The notes under the pieces are model-generated. The model was given only the letters and a program-made list of their open reading frames with translations, was not told where the DNA came from and ran no database searches. The position numbers and the translations under genes are program-made. Shown here one piece after another: positions 35,911 to 44,439 of a stretch of DNA of 64,000 nt; within the stretch, counting starts at the first letter, position 1, and each line of letters opens with the position of its first letter. Source of the DNA: Methanomassiliicoccaceae archaeon DOK (GTDB lineage Archaea; Thermoplasmatota; Thermoplasmata; Methanomassiliicoccales; Methanomethylophilaceae). The stretch spans positions 1,302,001-1,366,000 of the forward strand of contig CP047880.1 in the NCBI GenBank assembly GCA_009911715.1, given 5' to 3'.

Positions 35911-38900
35911 ATGATAATGAACATGAATGAGAAAGGAAGGCAGACCAAACTGCTCGCCGCCATCGCCGTGCTCGCCATGGTGGTTTGCGCGTTCGCAATG
36001 GTCGTACCTTCTGATGTGAACGGTGAGGTCACGGACGACGGAACAACCGCGACCATCACTGAAGCCGGGGACTTCAAAAAAGTTCTTGGTATCGAATCTG
36101 ATTACACAACAATCAAACTCGGAAAAGACATCGCAGCTGATGTAACAATCCCTGCCAACAAGAAAGTAACGCTTGACCTCAACGGCTACAAACTCACAAA
36201 CAACACCAGTCACACCATCACTGTTGAAGCCAGTGCTGAGCTAACCATCGTCGATTCCAGCGATGACAAGACCGGAACCATCGACAACGTCACTCACGCT
36301 AAAGCTGCCATCTACAACAGCGGAAAGGTCACCCTCAACGGGGGAACCATCGAGAGGAGTCTTGAGAACGGAGCGATTGTCTGGAACGACGAGACTAAGA
36401 ACTACGACGATGATAAAGCGAAATCCACCAACACATTCTACACTATCCAGAACCTTGGAACCCTCGACATCAACAACGGTGCGGTCGTGAAGAACAACGG
36501 CGACATGTCCAGCGTCATTGTCAATGGACAGTCTAGTACCACCGCCGGAATCATGAATGTCTACGGTGGAAAGATCATCGGCGGAAAATACGTCAAGAAC
36601 GAGAGCGGAACGATGACCATCAGTGGAGGGGAGTTCACCGATGGAAGGTGCGCTGCCATCGCCAGCTACGGAACCCTCAAGATCACTGGAGGAAACTTCG
36701 ACAATGGAACCAGGGGAAGCCTCTACATCCTTGGTGGATCCCTTGAAATCACCGGTGGATCATTCTCCAGCACCAAATCAGATGATGTACACGCGGATGT
36801 CACTTACAAAGGGACAGTGTTCGCCTGGGCCAACTCTATCTCCAAGATTGCAATCAGCGGAATGACCCAGTACAACCCCAACAGTGTGCTCTTTATTGAG
36901 GAAACATCCATTGTTGGAGACCTGAGCGTTGATCTCAACGGAAGCATCCTCAAGACCAGTAATATCAAAGCAGGTGAGGATGGTATCATTATCTCCCAGG
37001 GATCCGTCGTCATCAGCGGAGACATCGACGGAGCAGCAACCATCACCGCCACCGGCGAGGTCAAGCTGAACGGTGTGGACATCACAAATAAGCTCACTGT
37101 CGGCACCGTGAATGGTGATGAGAACAAGGTAATCATCCAGAACCTCACAATCGGTACAGGCGGCTCCCTCGAGATCCAGTCTGGTGCCTTTGTGGAGGTC
37201 CCCGAGGACGGCACGCTCACCAACAACAGCAGTATCTCCATTTCCAACGCTGGTACACTTGCACTGTACAACGCCATTCAGGGAAACAAGACTGATGTTA
37301 CTAACACAGGAACCCTTGCCGTTGCACCTGGTGTCGAGCAGCCTAAAACCACTGGAGAAGGAGGAACTATCGTCTCCACCACAGCCATCGGCGAATCCCT
37401 CGGTCTGAACCAGAACCTCGACACAGACCTGACGATCAAGAGCAGCGCATTCCTCGAGAAGAACCTGACTATTCAGGCTGGCGTCACACTGACCATCGGT
37501 GCGAACGCCACCCTCGATCTGAATGGATGTGAGCTCATCGTCAACGGATCCATCGTCATTATGAACAACGGATCCATCGTCAACGGTGGAAACAACACTG
37601 GTGCAATCGTCCTCAGCAAATCTGGTTCCATTGAGAACAACGGCGGAGTCATCGGAAAGGGCGATGCCATCAACATCAAGCTGACCGCTTCCGAGTCCGT
37701 TAACGCCAGGGACCAGTACAACACAGGATACATCTCCGTCCAGGACGTCTCCGGAATCGGAATCGTCATCGACAAGAAGGTCGACGGACAGAAGGTCTAC
37801 TACACCCTCGCCCTCACGGGAGACATCTCCAAGAAGGGCAACGTCGCCGGAACCGTCACTGTCAAGAACACCACCACTGGAGATAAGGTCTACGTCGACG
37901 GAACCCTCGAAGTCGGCAACGGAACAACCCTCAAAGTTGATACCAGTGCCACCCTTGAGTTGAAGAAGAGCGCCACACTAGATGTCGCATCCAAGGGAGC
38001 CGTCAACGGTGTCGGAGCTATCGTCCTGAACGATAGTGCCACTGTCAACATGGATGGCTCTGTTACGGGAGTCTTCCAGGCACCCACTGGAAAGTACCTC
38101 ACCAACGGCATGGACAAAGCAACATACACCACACAGGTCTCCGTGACTAATGTCACAGGACTGGTCATCACTGCCACTTCCGTCACTGCCTACGACGCAG
38201 ACGAGGAGAACACTGTCACAGAGGTCAGGCTCGTCCTGTCCGGATCCGTTGAGCAGGGATCCTTCACCATTGGCAACGGCGACAAAGCAACCGATGCAGA
38301 GGTTGAGATCTCTGCCTCTGGAACCCCCAACGATGACGTCGACAGCTATGCCGGGGTCTACGTCGAGGACACCCTGTTTATCGATGAGAAGGTCAAGACT
38401 TTCGAACTCAACAACAATGTTCAGACCGTCATTACCGTCCTGGGAACCGTCACATACGAGAATGCCTACACTCCGTCCGCCACCAACACGATCGGAGTAC
38501 AGTACACCGTCGAGTCCGAAGACGCGGACGGGAAGAAGACCACGACCAACTACGTCAAACCCTTCGCCACCGCGTTCGCCGACATCGCCAAGGCCGACGA
38601 CATGACCCTCAACGTCTACGGACCCGTCGAGATCGCTTCCGAGATCACCGTCGGAGCCGACCAGACAGTCTCCGGAGGAGACTTCACCATCACCGTCGAT
38701 GGAAAGATTACCGTCGCTGAGAGCGGAATCATGAACGTCACCTCCATGGACGTTCAGGGAATCCTTGTCGTCACAGCCGACGGATCCTTCGCCCACACCG
38801 GTAAATTCAACTACAGTACCATGACCGAGAACGAGGAGACTGGTGACGTCACCTACGCCGGATTCGCAGTTGCCCTTGCCAACGCCAAGCCCGGAGACAT

Positions 38901-40794
38901 AATCGAGATCTCCAAGGAGACGAAGGTCAGCGCCTCCTTCACCATCCCCGCCGAGGTGACCGTCAGGGTCACTGCCGACGGAAGCATCGTTCCCGCCGAG
39001 GACAAGACCGTCAACATGACCGTCAACGGAACCCTGGAGAACGAGGGCACCATCCAGATCAACGGCAACACCACCGTCAACGGTGTGGTCGACCTGACTG
39101 AGGGAGGCAGCGCCACCCTCTGCGGAACCCCCGACAAGGTGGTTAACGTCACAGGAGAAGTTATCGCCAACTCCACCATCGCCGACAAGATCAACGCAGT
39201 ATGGTACACCAACGACGATGGACAGGTCGTATACACCACGCTCGCAAAGGCCGTCACCGCCATCTCGGCCATGGACGTCCCCGTAGAGATCACCCAGGTC
39301 GGAAACGTCAGCGACTCCGCCGCCGTCGAGCTCGGTGACATCACCCTGAACGTAACCGGAACCGCCGTCTTCGGCGACATCGCTCTGGAGAAGGGAACCG
39401 TGAAGGTCACCGGAAACGGAGTCCTCACCGCAACAATCACGGGACCCGTCGGAGACGAGGGATCCACAGTCGACAGCGCCGTCCAGCTCTCCAAGGTTAG
39501 CAACGCGACAGTTACGAGCGGATCCACACCCAACTCACAGAACGTCCAGGTCTGGTACCTGAACTTCGACACAACCGCCTCTGATGACACAATCGACGGA
39601 GCCGTCACGGTCTCCGCCGGAACCGTGCAGATCATCGGAACCACAGTAGTTGATGGTAAGGACAACACCCTCACAGTCGCCAACGGAGCCACCGCCGTCA
39701 TCCCCGCAGGACAGGACAACGTCCTCACTGCTGGAGACAATGACGATGGAAAGGCTGTCGTCACTGTCGCAGGTACAATGACTGTCAACGGCACCCTGAA
39801 CGTCACTGGAATCATGGATGTCACCGGAACCCTGACCGTGGCCACCTCCGAGGGGGCCGAGGCCGCTGTAGTCAACGTAGATGATGGAGTCAATAACGAC
39901 GCTGACAACAACGCCACCCTCAACATCCTCGGAACCCTGACCGTCGTCGAGAACGAGGACGAGAACAAGGCTGTCGTCAACGTCAGTGGAATCCTCGTCA
40001 TCGGTGACAAGCCTACCGTCCTCGGAGCTGGAGGAGTCCTCGCCGGACCCGTCGATACCATCGATGCTGGATACGTGAAGGCCTACGCCGGAGCAGACCT
40101 GACCGGAGCCAAGATCGACTGGAACAACCAGTCCGCTGAGTCCGAGGCCGAGTCCTCTGTGTTCTACATCAACGGATACGAGTACATGGCCGTCTACACC
40201 AGTGTCACCGTCACCTTCCAGAATGTCCTGGATGATGAGGTCTTCCAGCTCACAGGATATGAGATGGTCGTACCCGGTGCTAATGCTGCGGATGACGTAT
40301 ACAACATCAACAATGCCAAGTTCTGGAATGCTGACGCCGACCTGACTGAGCCTCTTGATTCAGCGATCGGATCCTCCGACGCCTACACCAAGGCCAACGC
40401 CTCTGTCGTGCCCGTGACTGTCTCCGTCGGTACCGGAATCTCCCTGTACATCGACGGAATCAAGTACGAGTCCGGTTCCACACCCAACCTGGCCGTCGGA
40501 ACCCACACGATCACCGCGACCGTCGACCCCGGCTACACCGGAACCGTCACCGTCCAGTTCAACGGACAGGCGGTCACCGGATCGTTCACCATCACCCCTG
40601 AGATGGCTTCCGCCGCCTACGAGGGAACTGTGTCTGTGTCCGCCACTGGATCCATCGCTGTCGACGGAGGATCCTCCTCTGGATCCGCATCTTCCGACGA
40701 CGGAATGGGCCTCACCGACTACCTCCTGATCATCCTCGTTATCCTCATCGTCGTCATGGCTATCATCGTCGCCATGAGGCTCATGAGGAGCTGA
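35911..40794 (+). CDS. giant adhesin-like surface protein F
   Basis: 1627 residues, the only giant on the plus strand. The signal peptide is almost identical to A and C (NEKGRQTKLLAAIAVLAMVVCA). The N-terminal ~300 residues read FKKVLGIESDYTTIKLGKDI, LDLNGYKL, then a right-handed beta-helix with ITGGNFDNGTRGSLYILGG rungs. A solenoid follows, with units NYVKPFATAFADIAKADDMTL (about 880) and YAGFAVALANAKPGDIIEI (about 980), each continued by a TIPAEVTV-like strand. Pre-anchor SVFYINGYEYMAVYTSVT, Ig-like domain (GTGISLYIDGIKYE...VGTHTITATV...VTVQFNGQ), tail GLTDYLLI-TM-RLMRS. Start among ATGs at 35911, 35917 and 35923. Upstream sequence is unrelated to the other giants until GTTCCTATGATAATGAAC. 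Confidence 0.9.
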   Translation: MIMNMNEKGRQTKLLAAIAVLAMVVCAFAMVVPSDVNGEVTDDGTTATITEAGDFKKVLGIESDYTTIKLGKDIAADVTIPANKKVTLDLNGYKLTNNTSHTITVEASAELTIVDSSDDKTGTIDNVTHAKAAIYNSGKVTLNGGTIERSLENGAIVWNDETKNYDDDKAKSTNTFYTIQNLGTLDINNGAVVKNNGDMSSVIVNGQSSTTAGIMNVYGGKIIGGKYVKNESGTMTISGGEFTDGRCAAIASYGTLKITGGNFDNGTRGSLYILGGSLEITGGSFSSTKSDDVHADVTYKGTVFAWANSISKIAISGMTQYNPNSVLFIEETSIVGDLSVDLNGSILKTSNIKAGEDGIIISQGSVVISGDIDGAATITATGEVKLNGVDITNKLTVGTVNGDENKVIIQNLTIGTGGSLEIQSGAFVEVPEDGTLTNNSSISISNAGTLALYNAIQGNKTDVTNTGTLAVAPGVEQPKTTGEGGTIVSTTAIGESLGLNQNLDTDLTIKSSAFLEKNLTIQAGVTLTIGANATLDLNGCELIVNGSIVIMNNGSIVNGGNNTGAIVLSKSGSIENNGGVIGKGDAINIKLTASESVNARDQYNTGYISVQDVSGIGIVIDKKVDGQKVYYTLALTGDISKKGNVAGTVTVKNTTTGDKVYVDGTLEVGNGTTLKVDTSATLELKKSATLDVASKGAVNGVGAIVLNDSATVNMDGSVTGVFQAPTGKYLTNGMDKATYTTQVSVTNVTGLVITATSVTAYDADEENTVTEVRLVLSGSVEQGSFTIGNGDKATDAEVEISASGTPNDDVDSYAGVYVEDTLFIDEKVKTFELNNNVQTVITVLGTVTYENAYTPSATNTIGVQYTVESEDADGKKTTTNYVKPFATAFADIAKADDMTLNVYGPVEIASEITVGADQTVSGGDFTITVDGKITVAESGIMNVTSMDVQGILVVTADGSFAHTGKFNYSTMTENEETGDVTYAGFAVALANAKPGDIIEISKETKVSASFTIPAEVTVRVTADGSIVPAEDKTVNMTVNGTLENEGTIQINGNTTVNGVVDLTEGGSATLCGTPDKVVNVTGEVIANSTIADKINAVWYTNDDGQVVYTTLAKAVTAISAMDVPVEITQVGNVSDSAAVELGDITLNVTGTAVFGDIALEKGTVKVTGNGVLTATITGPVGDEGSTVDSAVQLSKVSNATVTSGSTPNSQNVQVWYLNFDTTASDDTIDGAVTVSAGTVQIIGTTVVDGKDNTLTVANGATAVIPAGQDNVLTAGDNDDGKAVVTVAGTMTVNGTLNVTGIMDVTGTLTVATSEGAEAAVVNVDDGVNNDADNNATLNILGTLTVVENEDENKAVVNVSGILVIGDKPTVLGAGGVLAGPVDTIDAGYVKAYAGADLTGAKIDWNNQSAESEAESSVFYINGYEYMAVYTSVTVTFQNVLDDEVFQLTGYEMVVPGANAADDVYNINNAKFWNADADLTEPLDSAIGSSDAYTKANASVVPVTVSVGTGISLYIDGIKYESGSTPNLAVGTHTITATVDPGYTGTVTVQFNGQAVTGSFTITPEMASAAYEGTVSVSATGSIAVDGGSSSGSASSDDGMGLTDYLLIILVILIVVMAIIVAMRLMRS

Positions 40795-40820
40795 AGGTAC
40801 TGAAAACCGAAACAAGACAA

Positions 40821-40939
40821 GGGTTGAACGCAACGGATAACGCGAACATAAGAGTACATCTGCTCCCGCGTTGAGAGAGCGCAACTCACCAGAAACCTGA
40901 AGGACAAACGGGTCCCCGGAGTTAAGGGGCCGGGGACCC
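40821..40939 (+). repeat. conserved 3' element, copy F (before wHTH gene)
   Basis: GGGTTGAACG box at 40821-40830, GAGTACATCTGCTCCCGCG then TTGAGAGAGCGCAA, AACCTGAA, and the hairpin GGGTCCCCGG (40910-40919) / CCGGGGACCC (40930-40939) around AGTTAAGGGG (40920-40929). Perfect 10-bp stem. It ends 34 nt before the wHTH start and lies on the opposite strand from the other five copies, as expected for a part of the gene unit. Confidence 0.87.
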
Positions 40940-40973
40940 ACATTACCGATTCTCGACAACCAGGTGATATAGC

Positions 40974-41270
40974 ATGGATGAAGGCACACTTCTCGGAACC
41001 CTTCTCCACTCCGCCAACAGCCTGGACATCCTCCTCTACATCCGCGACCATCCCGGATGCGTGAAGTCCGCCGTCTACCGCGACGTCACCCGCAACGCCC
41101 ACACCGCCGACAGGATCGGAAGGATGGCGGACATGGGCCTCATCGACATCGCAACGACCTCCCGTCCGAACACCGTCGTCCTGACCCTCACCGAGAAGGG
41201 GATGCGGTTCACGGACCATCTCCTCGCCGCTGAGTCCGTGCTCCGCGGAACAGTACCAGATGACCGTTGA
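40974..41270 (+). CDS. winged-helix regulator after giant gene F
   Basis: 98 residues, start fixed by the ribosome site AGGTGATAT five to six bases upstream. Single winged-helix domain: GTLLHSANSLDILLYIRDHPG, VKSAVYRDVTRNAHTADRIGRMADMGL, then TSRPNTVVLTLTEKGMRFTDHLL. Paralogue of the genes at 12402 and 29752, again directly behind a giant gene and the hairpin element. It lies between giant F and the tyrosine recombinase. Regulator by fold; target unknown. Confidence 0.83.
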   Translation: MDEGTLLGTLLHSANSLDILLYIRDHPGCVKSAVYRDVTRNAHTADRIGRMADMGLIDIATTSRPNTVVLTLTEKGMRFTDHLLAAESVLRGTVPDDR

Positions 41271-41568
41271 AGAACGAATGGAAACCCATGACAACCGTTT
41301 TCAAAGCATTTTGAAACCTCTCCCGACTTCTGCACATCTGGCACTATTATCGGCTTCGCTTCTTCTTCGAAAACATACCAAGTCAGATTACTCCAGAAGA
41401 TGCTGCCAAGAACGTTCTCAGATAGCTGTGATGGACAGCAGAAAGCAGACATGAATGCCACAACGGATGATGTCCAACCCCTCTCACCCATGGCGATCCG
41501 ACCCCGAATCGAGCGTCGGACCCTTATGACCTGATAACTTAAATCGAAGGTATCGGCGACCTCCGTCT
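41271..41568. other. intergenic stretch between wHTH and recombinase
   Basis: About 300 bases with several short ORFs and no recognisable product. The tail holds an AT-rich segment (ATAACTTAAATCG, 41534-41546) that could be a TATA region for the recombinase transcript. Confidence 0.35.
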
Positions 41569-41584
41569 AAAAGGCTAGCCTTTT
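41569..41584. promoter_or_regulatory. 16-bp perfect palindrome upstream of recombinase
   Basis: AAAAGGCTAGCCTTTT, identical to 35780-35795, 73 nt before the recombinase start. CCCGGCTAA follows at about 41616-41624. Confidence 0.65.
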
Positions 41585-41657
41585 CGGAACGGGTTTCCCG
41601 AAGGGCCTCCCGGTCCCGGCTAAACACATTTCGTCAGTCCCGCCGGGATACCGTCCC

Positions 41658-42620
41658 ATGGACCGTCACACGGATTTCATGATGCTACGCCAGACAGACG
41701 AATGGTTGGACCACCTCAGGTCCCTGAACAGGAAGGAGGACACCCTCCGCACCCACCGCAGCAACGTGAGGCGCTGCCTGGTCTTCCTGATGGCGGACAA
41801 CCGCAGCACCGAGGCCGAGGACATCGACCAGGACGACATACAGTACCTCTGGAAGGTCCTCCCCGTGAAGGAGGACGTCAGGCGCGCCTACCTGCGCAGC
41901 CTCGCTGGAATGATCGAGTACCACACCGGCACGGACGTGGTGAAGAAGGCCGACCTGCTCCACAACAGGGAGTCCCGCGAGAGGGTCTTCATCAACGACG
42001 AGGAGTTCCGCATCGCCTACGTCGCTGCGGACCCGTTCCAGAGGCTCATCCTCTGCCTGGGGGCCTACATGGGGCTCAGGAGGTCGGAGATGGGCGCCAT
42101 CCGCGACGACGACATGGACAGGGGGACGCTGACCATCCACGGCAAGGGCCACGGCCTGGAGGGGCTGGTGGCCTACATGCAGATCCCCAACCCCGTCCTC
42201 CGCGCCGTCGAGGAGTTCAGGGAGTCGCTGGACGGCCAGGGGAGGCGCGGGGACGACTACCTCCTGCAGGCCCGCTCCAGGGACGGAACCCTCAGGAGGG
42301 TGTCGCCCACCAGGATCTCCAGCGCCATCACCGAGCTGGGCAGGGACACCGGGATCAGGATCACCACCCACTCCCTGAGGAGGTACTTCGCCACCACCCT
42401 GTACTACAAGACCGGCTGCGACCTGCAGACGGTCAGGAGGCTGATGCGCCACGCCGACGTGTCCACCACGCTGAAGTGCTACGTGGACGCCTACGACCAG
42501 AAGGCGAAGGTCGCGTCGGAGAAGCTCGCGGAGCACATAGACAGGCTGATCGGCGAGGACTCCCGCGAAAGGGGAAGGAGGAAGGACGACGGCGATGGCC
42601 CGGAGGACCCGCCCAGATGA
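41658..42620 (+). CDS. tyrosine recombinase / integrase (XerC/D-like)
   Basis: 320 residues. The N-terminal ~110 residues form a SAM-like core-binding domain (WLDHLRSLNRKEDTLRTHRSNVRRCL). The catalytic domain has all expected residues: Arg141 in GLRRSE, Lys163 in HGKGHG, His238-x-x-Arg241 in HSLRR, His265 in MRHADVSTT and the nucleophile Tyr275 in LKCYVD. The C-terminus ends in a charged RKDDGDGPEDPPR tail. It should be active in strand exchange. It lies at the right edge of the giant-gene region and may serve chromosome dimer resolution (XerA), integrate an element, or rearrange the surface genes. No tRNA attachment site is visible beside it. Start has no clear ribosome site; Met8 is an alternative. 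Confidence 0.9.
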   Translation: MDRHTDFMMLRQTDEWLDHLRSLNRKEDTLRTHRSNVRRCLVFLMADNRSTEAEDIDQDDIQYLWKVLPVKEDVRRAYLRSLAGMIEYHTGTDVVKKADLLHNRESRERVFINDEEFRIAYVAADPFQRLILCLGAYMGLRRSEMGAIRDDDMDRGTLTIHGKGHGLEGLVAYMQIPNPVLRAVEEFRESLDGQGRRGDDYLLQARSRDGTLRRVSPTRISSAITELGRDTGIRITTHSLRRYFATTLYYKTGCDLQTVRRLMRHADVSTTLKCYVDAYDQKAKVASEKLAEHIDRLIGEDSRERGRRKDDGDGPEDPPR

Positions 42621-42722
42621 GCCCTCCGCACGAGGCCCGCGGCGGGAGTCTGGCACATCCCGCCCGGGACGCCAGCCGGGGCAATCGGACCCGTTATCAA
42701 CGAGTACACCATCCGCCGGTGC

Positions 42723-43820
42723 ATGACTGAAGGCAAGGACGCTGCATCCCTCAGGGAGCTGGGCAACAGGTACCGCGAGGGCGACGGTGTTGAGAAGGAT
42801 CCCTCGAGGGCGGCGGAGCTCCTCTCCGAGGCCTCGGACCTGGGCGACGCCCAGGCCGCTTCCTCGCTCGGGTACATGCTCATGGTGGGCGAGGGCATCC
42901 CCGCCGACCGCTCCGCCGCGGAGGCGCAGCTGAGGAGGGCGGCGGACGCCGGGATCGCGACCGCCATGTGCAACCTCGGCGTCCTGCTCTCAGACACCGC
43001 GCCGGACGAGTCCGTGTCGTGGTTCGTCAGGGCGGCGGAGGCGGGCAGCCTCCGCGCCGTCAAGAACCTGGCAGCGGCCTACTCCTCCGGATCCGGCGTT
43101 CCCCTCGACAAGGGGAGGGCGGCGGAGTACTACAGAAGAGCCGCCGACCTCGGGGACGCTGACTCCATGTGCGTCCTCGCCTCCATGCTCCGCAACGGTG
43201 ACGGCGTCCCCGTGGACAAGCCGGGCGCCGCGGAGCTCTACCGCAGAGCGGCGGACCTGGGCGACTCCGAGGCCCAGTACGACCTGGCGTTCATGCTGGA
43301 CGCCGGCGAGGGCATCCCGCAGGACCGCGCCGAGGCGGAGAGGCTGTTCAGGCTGTCCGCCGACCAGGGCGACACAGATGCCTGCCTCTGCCTGGGAGGG
43401 ATCCTCTACGAGAGAGGGGACTACGGAGGTGCAGAGGGATACTTCACCGACGCCGCTCTCAAGGGGGAGGTCAAGGCGATGTACAACCTGGGCCTGATGT
43501 ACTCCGAGGGCTCCCTGGGGGAGCCCGACGCGGGGAAGGCGGAGGAGTGGTTCGAGTCCGCCGCCCAGGAGGGCTTCGCATACGCCCAGACCAGCCTCGC
43601 CGGGATCCTCTACGGAAAGGGCGACGTGGAAGGGGCCGCCCTGTGGTACAGGAGGGCCGCCGACCAGGGCGAGCCCACGGCGATGTACAACCTCGGAGCG
43701 TTCGGGGTCTCCGGCATGATGGAGATGGACGACAGGGAGGCAATGGACCTCCTCGTCAGGGCCGCCTCCGCCGGCGTCCAGGAGGCCGTGGAGCTCCTCT
43801 CCAGGATCACCAGAGGATGA
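42723..43820 (+). CDS. Sel1-repeat (TPR-like) protein
   Basis: 365 residues made almost entirely of ~36-residue Sel1 repeats, with recurring AxxLYRRAADLGDxxAQxxLAxMLxxGxGVPxDxxxAxxLF. About nine units can be counted. No signal peptide, so cytosolic. Such alpha-solenoids act as protein-binding scaffolds; the partner is unknown. It lies 102 bp after the recombinase on the same strand, and its last 14 bp overlap the convergent HAD gene. One central unit is degenerate (SDTAPDESVSWFVRAAEAGS). Confidence 0.88.
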   Translation: MTEGKDAASLRELGNRYREGDGVEKDPSRAAELLSEASDLGDAQAASSLGYMLMVGEGIPADRSAAEAQLRRAADAGIATAMCNLGVLLSDTAPDESVSWFVRAAEAGSLRAVKNLAAAYSSGSGVPLDKGRAAEYYRRAADLGDADSMCVLASMLRNGDGVPVDKPGAAELYRRAADLGDSEAQYDLAFMLDAGEGIPQDRAEAERLFRLSADQGDTDACLCLGGILYERGDYGGAEGYFTDAALKGEVKAMYNLGLMYSEGSLGEPDAGKAEEWFESAAQEGFAYAQTSLAGILYGKGDVEGAALWYRRAADQGEPTAMYNLGAFGVSGMMEMDDREAMDLLVRAASAGVQEAVELLSRITRG

Positions 43821-44439
43821 GCTCGTCCAGGGAGTCCACCTGACAGGTGCACTCTATGCCTTCCACGCTGAGCTGGTTGTGCCTGTCCACGATGACGCAG
43901 TCAACGCCGGCGGCCTCCGCCGCCAGGGCGTCGTTCGGGCTGTCGCCCACGTAGACCGTCTCGTCCCTCGGGACGTCGAAGGACGACATCCCCCTCAGTA
44001 TCGGGTCCGGGAACGGCTTGTGCCTCTCTGTCTCGTCGAAGCCCACCACAGTCTCGGGATAGCCGTCGAGGCCGTTGGCCCTCAGGAGGTTGACGATCTT
44101 GTAGGCCTTCTTGCCAGAGACTACGCCGATCCTCTTGCCCCTGACCCTCAGGGACTCCAGCACGCACGCGGTCTCCGGGAACGGCGGCGCGCCCAGGTAG
44201 GCGTCCGACATGACCACCGACATGAACGACCTCTCGAAGTCCCGGTACCGGGAGCGGTCGTCCCCCATGTACCGGTCGTAGACCTGGTCCATGGTCAGGC
44301 CGAGGCACTCGTCGAAGCTGTCCGGGCCGTACTCCACGCCGAGCACGGGAAGGGCCTCCCTGAGGATGGCCTCTATCCCGCACCTTGTGTCGAAGAGGGT
44401 GTTGTCGAAGTCGAACAGGTAGAGGGCGTACTCCCTCAT
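43807..44439 (-). CDS. HAD-superfamily phosphatase
   Basis: 210 residues from the ATG at 44439, which overlaps the stop of the methyltransferase gene by 4 nt; an upstream extension in this frame is out-of-frame sequence of that gene. HAD motifs: LFDFDNTLFDT (nucleophile Asp), VVSGKKA (motif II Ser), HKPFPDP (motif III Lys) and YVGDSPNDALAAEAAG (motif IV). A helical cap lies between motifs I and II, as in phosphoglycolate phosphatase-like enzymes. Last gene of a UbiA-UbiE-HAD operon, so the substrate may be a polyprenyl or quinone-precursor phosphate (inference), or it may be a housekeeping phosphatase. Confidence 0.87.
   Translation of the reverse strand: MREYALYLFDFDNTLFDTRCGIEAILREALPVLGVEYGPDSFDECLGLTMDQVYDRYMGDDRSRYRDFERSFMSVVMSDAYLGAPPFPETACVLESLRVRGKRIGVVSGKKAYKIVNLLRANGLDGYPETVVGFDETERHKPFPDPILRGMSSFDVPRDETVYVGDSPNDALAAEAAGVDCVIVDRHNQLSVEGIECTCQVDSLDELILW

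Noticed and set aside
3026-40794. CRISPR array or tandem repeat locus in the repetitive giant genes
   Set aside because: The repeats are protein-level beta-solenoid turns with no constant DNA repeat and spacer spacing; no cas genes are present in the window.
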